From Desmonostoc vinosum HA7617-LM4 (lineage in GTDB: Bacteria > Cyanobacteriota > Cyanobacteriia > Cyanobacteriales > Nostocaceae), in contig JAHHHC010000035.1 of the NCBI GenBank assembly GCA_019359515.1, positions 1 to 59,679 of the forward strand: a stretch of DNA of 59,679 nucleotides, given 5' to 3'. Shown here in pieces: positions 27,369 through 34,527 of this stretch; the stretch's first letter is position 1, and the number at the start of each line of letters is the position of its first letter. The notes under the pieces are model-generated. The model ran no database searches, had not been told where the DNA came from, and worked only from the letters and a program-made list of their open reading frames with translations. Made by a program: the position numbers and the translations under genes.

Positions 27369-29594
27369 TCATTGTTTGAATGTTGGTAATGTAAAGTAGA
27401 AAGTACTGCCTTTTCCAAGGGTACTTTCTGCCCAAATTCGACCCCCATGTTGTTCGATAATTTTGCGACAGATGGTAAGCCCTAAGCCTGTCCCTCCTTT
27501 TTTACGGGAATCGGTTGAGTCAACTTGTTGAAATTTTTCAAAAATGCTTTCGAGTTTGCCTTGAGGTATTCCTTGCCCTTGATCGCGGACACAAAACAGA
27601 ACTTCGATAGGTTGGGAATGGGAAATGGGGAATTGGGAATTGGGAGCTTGTACTGAGCGAAGTCGTTCGCGTAGCGTCTTTGACAGTAGAAGTATTGGGA
27701 ATTGGCAATGAGTGTTTGTTGTTTCTCCCCCTACCTCCCCTGCTCCCTGCTCCCTAGTTCCTAGTTCAACCGTTAACCCAACTGTCGTACCAGGTAATGA
27801 GAATTTGATCGCATTACTGAGTAAATTGGTGAGTGCCTGGACGATATAATCTGAATCTACCCAAATCTGGATATTCGCAGGCTGTGTTACCAAACTCACA
27901 CCATGCTGTTGGGCCATTGGTTGCATTGCCTCGGCTGCTTGAGTTATTAAATCTGCGGCGTTGCAAGCTTGCTTTTCCATTGTGACTTCACCTGACTCAA
28001 TCCGCTGCAAATCTAGGACGTTATTGACTAGGCGGACTAATCGTACTGTGTTCTCGTCGGCGATTTCTAGCATTTGCTGTCCATCGGTTGAGAGAGTTCC
28101 CAATCGCCCTGTAGCGAGGATTTTCAAGGCACTGTGTAAGGAGGTGAGGGGGGTTCGTAATTCGTGGCTGACTACGGAAATGAATTCGTCTTTCATCCGT
28201 TCAATGGCTTTGCGATCGCTAATGTCACTGGTGAGGGAAAAGAACCCTTTGACGGTTTTTTGTTCATCGATATGCGGAATATAGGTGACGTTTACCGAGC
28301 AGAAGTTGCCATCTTTGAGGGTAATTTCATTTTCGTAGGTGACTACATGACCTGATAAAGCTGCTTTGACATGGCTGTGCATTCGTTGGTAACAGTCTTG
28401 TCCCCATACGTCCTGAAGATGGCATCCGTGAATCTCTAGTGGTGACTGTCCTAACCAATCTTCATAGGCTTTATTGTTAAAGCTATACCGTTGTTGGTTG
28501 TCTACGTAAGCAATCAATACTGGTAATGCATTGGTAATTAAACGCAGTTGTTCCTCACTCCGTCGCAGAGCTTCTTCTGCTTGCATCCGGTCATTGATTT
28601 CTTGATGCAGATTACGATTGGCATCTTTGAGTTCGGCTGTGCGAACTTCTACCATCTCTTCTAAGTGTTCTAATAATTGGGCTTGGGCTAGAGCAATACT
28701 GATTTGATCTGCTAGTTGTTGCATCAGCTCTAATTCAAAATCTACCCAGCGTCGAGGATGATGACAGTGATGGGCAATCAACAATCCCCACAACTTATTT
28801 TGGGTTTGCGATTCGTTTTGTTGATGGGAATTCAGATTTTGCAGAATCGGTACAATCAACTTAGCTTTGATATCAAATTGATCGATGAACTCTACCAAAC
28901 AATCCGCTAAATTAGCATTGGAATCATGTACATCTGCGATCGCCCGCACACGTCCAGCAGCGTATAACTTTTGATACTCTTGGGGAAAAACTTCTTCGGG
29001 AAACTCTAACTCAAGAATCGCCGGATATTCTGGCAGAACAGCTTCGCTGATGGCTTTACCAGTACCATCTGGTAAAACTTGATATATCAGTACTCGATCT
29101 GCTTGGAGAATTCGTTGCACTTCTGTAACCGTAGCCCGGAGGATTTCTTTTAACTGCAACGATTGCCGAATTTTGAGGGTTACTTCTGAAAATAACTCAA
29201 CCCATTGCCGTTGACACCATAACTCATCTTTTGCTGCTTCTTGACGTTCGGTGATGTCTCTTAAAATCACAAGATGGCGATGGGGAGCGACATTCAAGCT
29301 TAAGGTATATTCCACCTCTCGCCGACTACCATCGGGACGTAATAGATAAAGTTCTCCTGTCGGCTGACTACCGTTTTGAATGCTCAAACAAATCTGTTGA
29401 AAATCTAACTCGGCATCTGTCAAATCAGCCAAATTCCTTTTTAATAGAGCTTTTTGGCTTAAACCAAATAATTTGCAAGCTGCTGCATTCACCTCGACAA
29501 AAAAACCTCGCTCATCCGTAACAGCGATCGCATCACAAGCTCTCTCAAACATTTGTTGGAGAAGCCGCTTTTGTTCTTGCCGCTGATTTGCCAT
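27369..29594 (-). CDS. PAS-GAF-PAS sensor histidine kinase with repeat-encoded insertion
   Basis: 741 residues, soluble: PAS about 8-115, phytochrome-type GAF about 140-310 with C232 at the usual bilin position (LADCLVEFIDQFDIKAKLIVPI in outline) but followed by Leu instead of His, coiled coil, second PAS about 345-455, HisKA with H477 (VSHELRTPLTS), and HATPase with N box (LLSNAIKFS), G1 (DQGQGIP) and G2 (GGTGLGLTICRK). Residues about 608-662, between the N and G1 boxes, are encoded by repeat sequence (27608-27772) absent from normal kinases. Start of the operon with the regulator at 26937. Confidence 0.88.
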   Translation of the reverse strand: MANQRQEQKRLLQQMFERACDAIAVTDERGFFVEVNAAACKLFGLSQKALLKRNLADLTDAELDFQQICLSIQNGSQPTGELYLLRPDGSRREVEYTLSLNVAPHRHLVILRDITERQEAAKDELWCQRQWVELFSEVTLKIRQSLQLKEILRATVTEVQRILQADRVLIYQVLPDGTGKAISEAVLPEYPAILELEFPEEVFPQEYQKLYAAGRVRAIADVHDSNANLADCLVEFIDQFDIKAKLIVPILQNLNSHQQNESQTQNKLWGLLIAHHCHHPRRWVDFELELMQQLADQISIALAQAQLLEHLEEMVEVRTAELKDANRNLHQEINDRMQAEEALRRSEEQLRLITNALPVLIAYVDNQQRYSFNNKAYEDWLGQSPLEIHGCHLQDVWGQDCYQRMHSHVKAALSGHVVTYENEITLKDGNFCSVNVTYIPHIDEQKTVKGFFSLTSDISDRKAIERMKDEFISVVSHELRTPLTSLHSALKILATGRLGTLSTDGQQMLEIADENTVRLVRLVNNVLDLQRIESGEVTMEKQACNAADLITQAAEAMQPMAQQHGVSLVTQPANIQIWVDSDYIVQALTNLLSNAIKFSLPGTTVGLTVELGTREQGAGEVGGETTNTHCQFPILLLSKTLRERLRSVQAPNSQFPISHSQPIEVLFCVRDQGQGIPQGKLESIFEKFQQVDSTDSRKKGGTGLGLTICRKIIEQHGGRIWAESTLGKGSTFYFTLPTFKQ

Positions 29595-29650
29595 CGTGAA
29601 ACTAAATCTCTAGTTGCAGGTCGGTAACGATTAAGGCATCAAGTAAAAAT

Positions 29651-29697
29651 AAGTAGTGCGAGCATCTTGCTCGCGCGGGCAAGATGCCCGCACTACA
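29651..29697. repeat. Palindromic intergenic repeat
   Basis: AGTAGTGCGAGCATCTTGCTCGCG pairs in outline with CGGGCAAGATGCCCGCACTACA: arms GTAGTGCG/CGCACTAC enclosing GCATCTTGC/GCAAGATGC. This is a compact palindrome seen widely in Nostocales; a degenerate relative lies near 522-602. The surrounding gap from 29595 to 30393 otherwise contains the TetR remnant, STRR-like text and MITE C. Confidence 0.8.
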
Positions 29698-29790
29698 AAT
29701 ATTAAATTGTTCAACTTATTTTTACACGAATCCTAAGCTGAGGATGAAGGTTTAGACATTGCTTTATAGATTCAAATTATAATACGGTCT

Positions 29791-29940
29791 GTGAACAAAC
29801 CTATTAAAAAGCAATTAGGACGACCCCGGAGTACCCAATCCCACCAAGCCATTCTGCAAGCAACTCTATATTTGTTGGCATAAGTCGGATTTGAGCGAAT
29901 GAGTATAGATGCGATCGCTACACGTGCTGAAGAGTGCTGA
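29791..29940 (+). pseudogene. Broken TetR-family regulator, N-terminal fragment
   Basis: From the GTG at 29791 the frame reads VNKPIKKQLGRPRSTQSHQ then AILQATLYLLA, stops at TAA (29881-29883), and continues in the same frame as VGFERMSIDAIATRAEEC to TGA at 29938. GRPRS and SIDAIATRA are the start and the helix-turn-helix entry of TetR regulators; a single GAA to TAA change would explain the first stop. The rest of the gene is gone. It is a different gene from the intact TetR at 30394. Confidence 0.8.
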
Positions 29941-30054
29941 AAAGCAAAAGCCTTACCATGAGGCAAGGCTAGAAAAGTTGCATTTCTATGGTAAGTACTA
30001 TACCGCTAATATAAAGCAAATAACAGTTTCATGTGTACTCATTTAGATAGAGAA

Positions 30055-30150
30055 TTGGGAACTTGTACTGAGCTTGTCCTGAGCGGAGCCGAAGGGCAAA
30101 GTCGTACCCCTACGCGTAGCGTCTCCGACAGGAGAAGTACTGGGAATTGG
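30055..30150. repeat. Palindromic repeat (ACTTGTACTGAGC ... GTACTGGGAATTG)
   Basis: Interspersed repeat with TTGTACTGAGC, CCTGAGCGGAGCCGAAGG, GCGTAGCGTCTCCGACAGG and AGAAGTACTGGG segments. Parts of the same element are found translated in frame in the kinase gene (27640-27710) and the regulator gene (25680-25750). Confidence 0.75.
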
Positions 30151-30208
30151 GAATTGTCATTTGTCCTTTGTTATTAGTTATTCCACGTCCCCGTGTCCCC
30201 ATTACCCC

Positions 30209-30356
30209 TAAGCTAATAATCATTCAAATTGCATCCCCGCGTCTCCCCTTAAGCGCGTCCTCCGAAGTTTGCTCAACGGGGGGAACCCCCGCACGCAACT
30301 TCTCTCCGCGTCTTTCTGAGGTAAAGGATTATGCAAGTTAAAGGCAGATTAGCTTA
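30209..30356. mobile_element. MITE family C, copy 1 (148 bp)
   Basis: Perfect 9-base terminal inverted repeats TAAGCTAAT/ATTAGCTTA, extended by an inner TTGCAT/ATGCAA pair, enclose GC-rich sequence with a CTCAACGGGGGGAACCCC hairpin. An almost identical 148-bp copy is at 55021-55168. It has no coding capacity and no clear target-site duplication. It lies immediately downstream of the intact TetR gene. Confidence 0.85.
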
Positions 30357-30393
30357 ATCCCCAGGGGGCCACAAGTTCCCCAGTGCCTAGTCC

Positions 30394-31005
30394 CTAACCC
30401 CCTGCCTCCAATCTAATGCCGCGCACAAAAATCTCGACGCAAGTTTCAAGATAAGTTTCACGGCTATAGATGTTTTGGTTAAGCTTGGCATTGCGGCATA
30501 GCATTCCTGCCAGTAGCATCCCTGTAAACATATCGACTGCTGGCAACAGATCGATATCAGATCTGACAACACCTTGTTTTTGGCTAGATTGCAAATAGGC
30601 TAATAGTTTGTCTCCTAAAGGCTTAGCAGCTTCTTGGATTACTTGTTTTGCTGCTTGAGGATGACGTTTAGCTTCCCCAATGAAAGTACGAATTAAGTCT
30701 TCCTGCGCCTCCAGCATATTATTATAAAGCTGAGCATAACGCCTGAGATCAACGCTCAAATCCTGTGTCCATGCTTCCGGCTGAGAAAAAACTTCTATCT
30801 GGAGTGCTAAAGCATTTTCAATCACTGCCCCTAATAGTTGTTCTTTGCTAGCAAAATGACGAAATAAAGTCACTTCATTTAGACCAGCGACACGAGCTAT
30901 TTCACGGGTAGTTGCTCCTTGAACACCTAAACAAGCAAAGATTTGTGAGGCAGCTTCTATTAAACGAACACGGGTAAGTGAGGACGAACGGACAGCTTTA
31001 TTCAT
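30394..31005 (-). CDS. TetR/AcrR-family transcriptional regulator
   Basis: 203 residues. N-terminal helix-turn-helix: ATTREIARVAGLNEVTLFRHF (about 30-50), followed by KEQLLGAVIE, the canonical TetR DNA-binding domain. The C-terminal ligand domain is helical, with a block that fits the TetR_C AcrR/AefR type. Just upstream is an 18-base inverted repeat over a TATAAT box, indicating autorepression. The divergent side carries only a broken gene, so its other target is unclear. Ligand unknown. Confidence 0.9.
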   Translation of the reverse strand: MNKAVRSSSLTRVRLIEAASQIFACLGVQGATTREIARVAGLNEVTLFRHFASKEQLLGAVIENALALQIEVFSQPEAWTQDLSVDLRRYAQLYNNMLEAQEDLIRTFIGEAKRHPQAAKQVIQEAAKPLGDKLLAYLQSSQKQGVVRSDIDLLPAVDMFTGMLLAGMLCRNAKLNQNIYSRETYLETCVEIFVRGIRLEAGG

Positions 31006-31011
31006 TGAATA

Positions 31012-31035
31012 TGTAAGTACTTACTTACATTATAG
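31012..31035 (-). promoter_or_regulatory. Promoter and operator of the TetR gene
   Basis: TGTAAGT (31012-31018) and ACTTACA (31023-31029) form a perfect inverted repeat with a four-base spacer, seven bases upstream of the start codon. On the minus strand a perfect TATAAT lies at 31030-31035, abutting the operator. Bound repressor would block initiation. The -35 box is not clear. Confidence 0.6.
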
Positions 31036-31289
31036 TAGTCGATTTTTAAGAAAACTTTTTATTCTCTTAAATATTTTTACATTTTATGAACAAAAGCAGA
31101 AATGTTGAATGTTAAGAAAAATCAGATAAACAATATTGTTCATAGGGCTGTTCCCAAATTTCAGCGGCTCCAAATTGAAGAATTTCCCTTTTTTTCACTT
31201 GGCTTATAAGCTTATAGAAAACTTTTCGATATACTGAATTTACATTAAGATTTTAAGTAGTAACTAAAGATTGATGAAAAGTTAAAATT

Positions 31290-31484
31290 GTGTCTCTCAG
31301 AGAACAATGGAATGCTGCGCGATCGCAACGGCAACAAGAAGTACTAGAACGCTAACAACAAGTTGCTACTTTTTTATTAGAGACACGTTCCCAACTTAAC
31401 GAAGTCTGGCTTGAACAGCGACAACAGCGTGTAGCATATGTAGCAGCTATCAAAAATTATGTCTGGGGAACAACGTTAGCGTAG
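31290..31484 (+). pseudogene. Broken Gln-rich coiled-coil gene (gas-vesicle GvpC-like?)
   Basis: From a GTG at 31290 the frame reads SLREQWNAARSQRQQEVLER, hits TAA (31353), and continues in frame as QQVATFLLETRSQLNEVWL and EQRQQRVAYVAAIKNY before running into repeat sequence and TAG at 31482. The heptad Gln/Glu/Arg pattern recalls cyanobacterial coiled-coil proteins related to GvpC; that name is a guess. The interrupted frame and repeat-fused end show it is dead. The rest of the 768-base gap holds interspersed repeats (31478-31595). Confidence 0.5.
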
Positions 31485-31595
31485 CGGTAGCGAGTCATCG
31501 AGCGTCGGTACGAGCGTCAGCGTAAAGCCTGCGGCATAGCTTCGCTTAGAGCGACACAGGAGCGTCGCGTCATTACGAATTACGAATTGGTATAA
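31478..31595. repeat. Interspersed repeat (GTTAGCGTAGCGG ... TTACGAATTACGAATT)
   Basis: Blocks GTTAGCGTAGCGGTAGCGAG, GCGTAAAGCCTGCGGCATAG, CTTCGCTTAGAGCGACACAG and CATTACGAATTACGAATT. Closely similar blocks occur at 41795-41842, 45590-45685 and 52375-52500, always in gaps, often framed by AATTACGAATT. Confidence 0.8.
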
Positions 31596-31773
31596 GACAG
31601 ACCCCAACACAAAACTTGCCGTGAGAAATGTGGCTTTGTTAAGGTAAAGCTGTTATCTGCACATGAATTGCATGAGGGAGAGTATTTTGATTGTTGGCTG
31701 ATGGCAATAGAACTCAAGAAATCATTACACTGAGGTTAGTTGCCATGCTGAAATTGACTGTCCACTAGAATCA

Positions 31774-32967
31774 ATGACTCAACAAACTCCTAGAATTTGT
31801 ATCCTTGGTGGAGGCTTTGGTGGTCTCTACACTGCCCTTGGCTTAAGCCAGTTACCTTGGGAATCTACGCAAAAGCCCGAAATCGTTCTGGTAGATCAAA
31901 GCGATCGCTTCTTATTTTCCCCTTTATTGTACGAATTACTCACAGGCGAACTACAAACCTGGGAAATTGCCCCACCGTTTGCAGAACTTCTACAAGGCAC
32001 AGGTGTACGTTTTTATCAAGCGGTTGTATCTGGAATTAACATCGAACAGCGACGCGTACACTTACAAGACGGCCCGGAAATTCCTTATGACAGATTAGTA
32101 CTAGCTTTAGGTGGCGAAACTCCACTAGATTTAGTACCAGGCGCAACATCTTATGCTTATATTTTCCGTAGTATAACTGATGCTTATCGCTTAGAAGAAC
32201 GCCTGCGAGTGCTAGAAGAATCCGATGCTGATAAGATTCGTGTAGTAATTGTCGGGGCTGGTTACAGTGGTGTGGAATTAGCCTGTAAGTTGGCAGACAG
32301 ATTGAGAGAAAGAGGACGCTTTCGGATTGTTGAAATTAGCGATCAAATCTTGCGAACCTCCCCAGAGTTTAATCGTGAAGCAGCAAAAAAAGCTTTAGAA
32401 ACACGAGGCGTGTTTCTAGATTTAGAAACCAAAGTAGAATCCATCGGGCAAGACACTATTTCTCTAGAGTACAAAAATCAGACAGATACGATCCCCGTAG
32501 ATTTGGTAATTTGGACTGTAGGTACACGGGTGACTCCCGTAGTCAAGTCTCTGTCTCTCAAGCAAAACCAGCGTGGTCAAATCACTACCTCACCTGCTTT
32601 GCAAGTACCTGAACATCCAGAAATCTTCGCTTTAGGAGATTTGGCAGACTGTTGTGATGCTGAAGGACAGCAAATTCCTGCCACCGCACAAGCAGCCTTT
32701 CAACAAGCTGATTATGCTGCTTGGAATATCTGGGCATCTCTAACTCACCGTCCTTTGCTTCCTTTGCGCTACCAACAGCTAGGGGAAATGATGGCACTAG
32801 GAAAAAACAACGCTACCCTTGCTGGTTTAGGAATTAAATTAGATGGGCCTTTGGCATACGTTGCCCGACGTGCTGCCTATCTGTATCGGATGCCAACCTT
32901 AGACCATCAGCTAAAAGTTGGTTTTAACTGGCTTGTTCGTCCCATCATAGACACACTTTCTCAATGA
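31774..32967 (+). CDS. ndbB: Type II NAD(P)H dehydrogenase (NdbB/NDC1-like)
   Basis: 397 residues. Two dinucleotide folds: FAD-binding ILGGGFGGLYTA (about 8-19) and NAD(P)-binding VVIVGAGYSGVELA (about 155-168), with ALGDLAD near 289 closing the FAD site. The segment FLFSPLLYELLTGELQ is typical of the cyanobacterial NdbB/plant NDC1 branch, which oxidises NAD(P)H and reduces quinones at the thylakoid and takes part in phylloquinone synthesis. Placement in that branch rather than NdbA or NdbC is by recall of motifs. It is convergent with the gene at 33018. Confidence 0.85.
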   Translation: MTQQTPRICILGGGFGGLYTALGLSQLPWESTQKPEIVLVDQSDRFLFSPLLYELLTGELQTWEIAPPFAELLQGTGVRFYQAVVSGINIEQRRVHLQDGPEIPYDRLVLALGGETPLDLVPGATSYAYIFRSITDAYRLEERLRVLEESDADKIRVVIVGAGYSGVELACKLADRLRERGRFRIVEISDQILRTSPEFNREAAKKALETRGVFLDLETKVESIGQDTISLEYKNQTDTIPVDLVIWTVGTRVTPVVKSLSLKQNQRGQITTSPALQVPEHPEIFALGDLADCCDAEGQQIPATAQAAFQQADYAAWNIWASLTHRPLLPLRYQQLGEMMALGKNNATLAGLGIKLDGPLAYVARRAAYLYRMPTLDHQLKVGFNWLVRPIIDTLSQ

Positions 32968-33017
32968 AAGACGACAAAAAGCAAGCAACTCAGTTTCCCC
33001 CGTTCCCTGCTTTCTTG

Positions 33018-33431
33018 CTAGATGTCTACAAAAACCTCACAGCCTAAAGTCAGGGCTGCACGACTAGCTGCGATCGCACCTTTACTCAACTTCACAAATG
33101 ATACTAAACTGACATCGCCACAAGCTAGAACCAATTGAGAGATCAGGTGTTGTTCAATTTCCGAACGGTTAGACAAGTCCGGTAGCAGATGTTGTAAAGA
33201 TTCGGTAAAAACTTCTGAATGTGTATGCACTTGTGCATCTAAACCACTCCACAGTTTTTCTAGTCCTCCCAATCCTAGTTGAGTTTCTACATCTAGGAAT
33301 TTGAGTTGGGCTAGCACTTCAGCTTGCATAATTTGACAATGGCGATCGCGTCCTAAAAGTCCTTCTAATGCTGAGGCTGTTTGCCGTATTAGGAAATTTT
33401 TATCCAAGGTGAAAAACTTGGTTTTGAACAA
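33018..33431 (-). CDS. Truncated precorrin-8X methylmutase-like protein
   Basis: 137 residues. The C-terminal half (ISQLVLACGDVSLVSFVKLS, then GAIAASRAALTLGCEVFVDI) matches the N-terminal third of CobH/CbiC, which catalyses the 1,11 methyl shift of precorrin-8X. The normal protein continues for over 100 residues (D-M-V-A-A-G region, ring-binding sites), here replaced by a stop at 33018 and unrelated sequence. The N-terminal 85 residues are of unknown origin. Either a pseudogene fragment or a small standalone variant; activity is unlikely. CobB is encoded at 42876. Confidence 0.6.
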   Translation of the reverse strand: MFKTKFFTLDKNFLIRQTASALEGLLGRDRHCQIMQAEVLAQLKFLDVETQLGLGGLEKLWSGLDAQVHTHSEVFTESLQHLLPDLSNRSEIEQHLISQLVLACGDVSLVSFVKLSKGAIAASRAALTLGCEVFVDI

Positions 33432-33513
33432 AGTACGCGATAGGTGTTAATTGGATTTAATGTCACACTTCAAGTTACGATAAATCTCACTTGTTGAGTG
33501 CATCTATACCGCG

Positions 33514-34395
33514 ATGGCAAAACCTGCCGATGTCAGTACCAAAAAATTAATCAGCCTTGCGCCCAACAACTGGGCAAGATGGGTAACGCAGATTCCTGAT
33601 GTTGTTGCCGAGGAAATTGTAACTGGTGAATTTCAGTGGATTAGTCGAGAAACTGATGTTTTAATCCGTGTCAACAGTTCTCAGTATGGAGAATTTTTGC
33701 TTCTCAACGAGTTGCAATTACGATACAAACCCCAAATGCCACGTCGGATACGTGCATATGCAGCACTAGCAGAAGAAAAATATCATTTACCAATATACCC
33801 TGTTCTGATCAACATTCTAAAAACTGGCAACAACGAAATACCCACGAGCTTTATCTCCAATTTTGCAGGATTACGGGCAATACAAGATTATCGGGTAATT
33901 AACCTGTGGGAAGTTGATGTCAATATTGCTTTTCAACAACCGTTACCATCCTTACTGCCGTTTGTCCCCATTCTCAAAGGTGGCGAAAATGAATCTACCA
34001 TTAGAGAAGCATTACAAATTCTGCGTGCAGATGAACAACTAAACCAACTGGAAACGGTATTAGCTTTTTTTGCTACGTTTGTTTTAGAAAGTGGGTTAGT
34101 TCAGGAAATTATGAGGTGGGATATGACTATGTTACGTGAATCGCCTTGGTATCAAGAAATTTTACGCGAGGGAGAAGCACGCGGAGAAGCACGCGGAGAA
34201 GCACGCGGAGAAGCACGCGGGGAACTGCAAGGAATACTTTCTGCTATTGAAATTAATTTAGAGTTGAAGTTTGGTGATAATGGGTTACAATTGATGCCAC
34301 AAATCAACCAAATTAATGATTTGGAGCGTTTGAAAGCAATTTTACGAAATGTTGTAACTACAAATACTATTGAGGAATTGCAACAGGTTTTGTAA
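33514..34395 (+). CDS. Rpn/PD-(D/E)XK nuclease-transposase family protein
   Basis: 293 residues. The N-terminal domain has D48 in the ETDVLIRV strand, then a FLLLNELQLRY strand with the E-x-Q element and RIRAYAALAEEKY, resembling the cyanobacterial DUF4351/Rpn-like group of the PD-(D/E)XK superfamily linked to RecA-independent recombination. The linker has four tandem 12-bp units (GGAGAAGCACGC, 34169-34217) coding GEAR repeats, and a C-terminal helix pair ending EELQQVL matches the small DUF4351-type tail. Start at 33514. Nuclease activity is inferred. Confidence 0.75.
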   Translation: MAKPADVSTKKLISLAPNNWARWVTQIPDVVAEEIVTGEFQWISRETDVLIRVNSSQYGEFLLLNELQLRYKPQMPRRIRAYAALAEEKYHLPIYPVLINILKTGNNEIPTSFISNFAGLRAIQDYRVINLWEVDVNIAFQQPLPSLLPFVPILKGGENESTIREALQILRADEQLNQLETVLAFFATFVLESGLVQEIMRWDMTMLRESPWYQEILREGEARGEARGEARGEARGELQGILSAIEINLELKFGDNGLQLMPQINQINDLERLKAILRNVVTTNTIEELQQVL

Positions 34396-34527
34396 TTTAG
34401 ATATAGCAATCCTCAATCATTAGTGAGAAGTTGGGTATCTGAACACCGCGAAGTTTCACAAAAATGACCGCGAAGTTTCTAGCTTTTTCTTCGGCGCGAT
34501 TGCTCAAGCCAACTAACTCTAATAATT

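Noticed and set aside
29772-29966. Minus-strand open frame of 64 residues
   Set aside because: The plus strand carries TetR N-terminal residues in one frame through a single stop, which explains the sequence better.
30209-30356. Target-site duplication for MITE C
   Set aside because: Flanks of both copies were compared and no matching direct repeat was seen.
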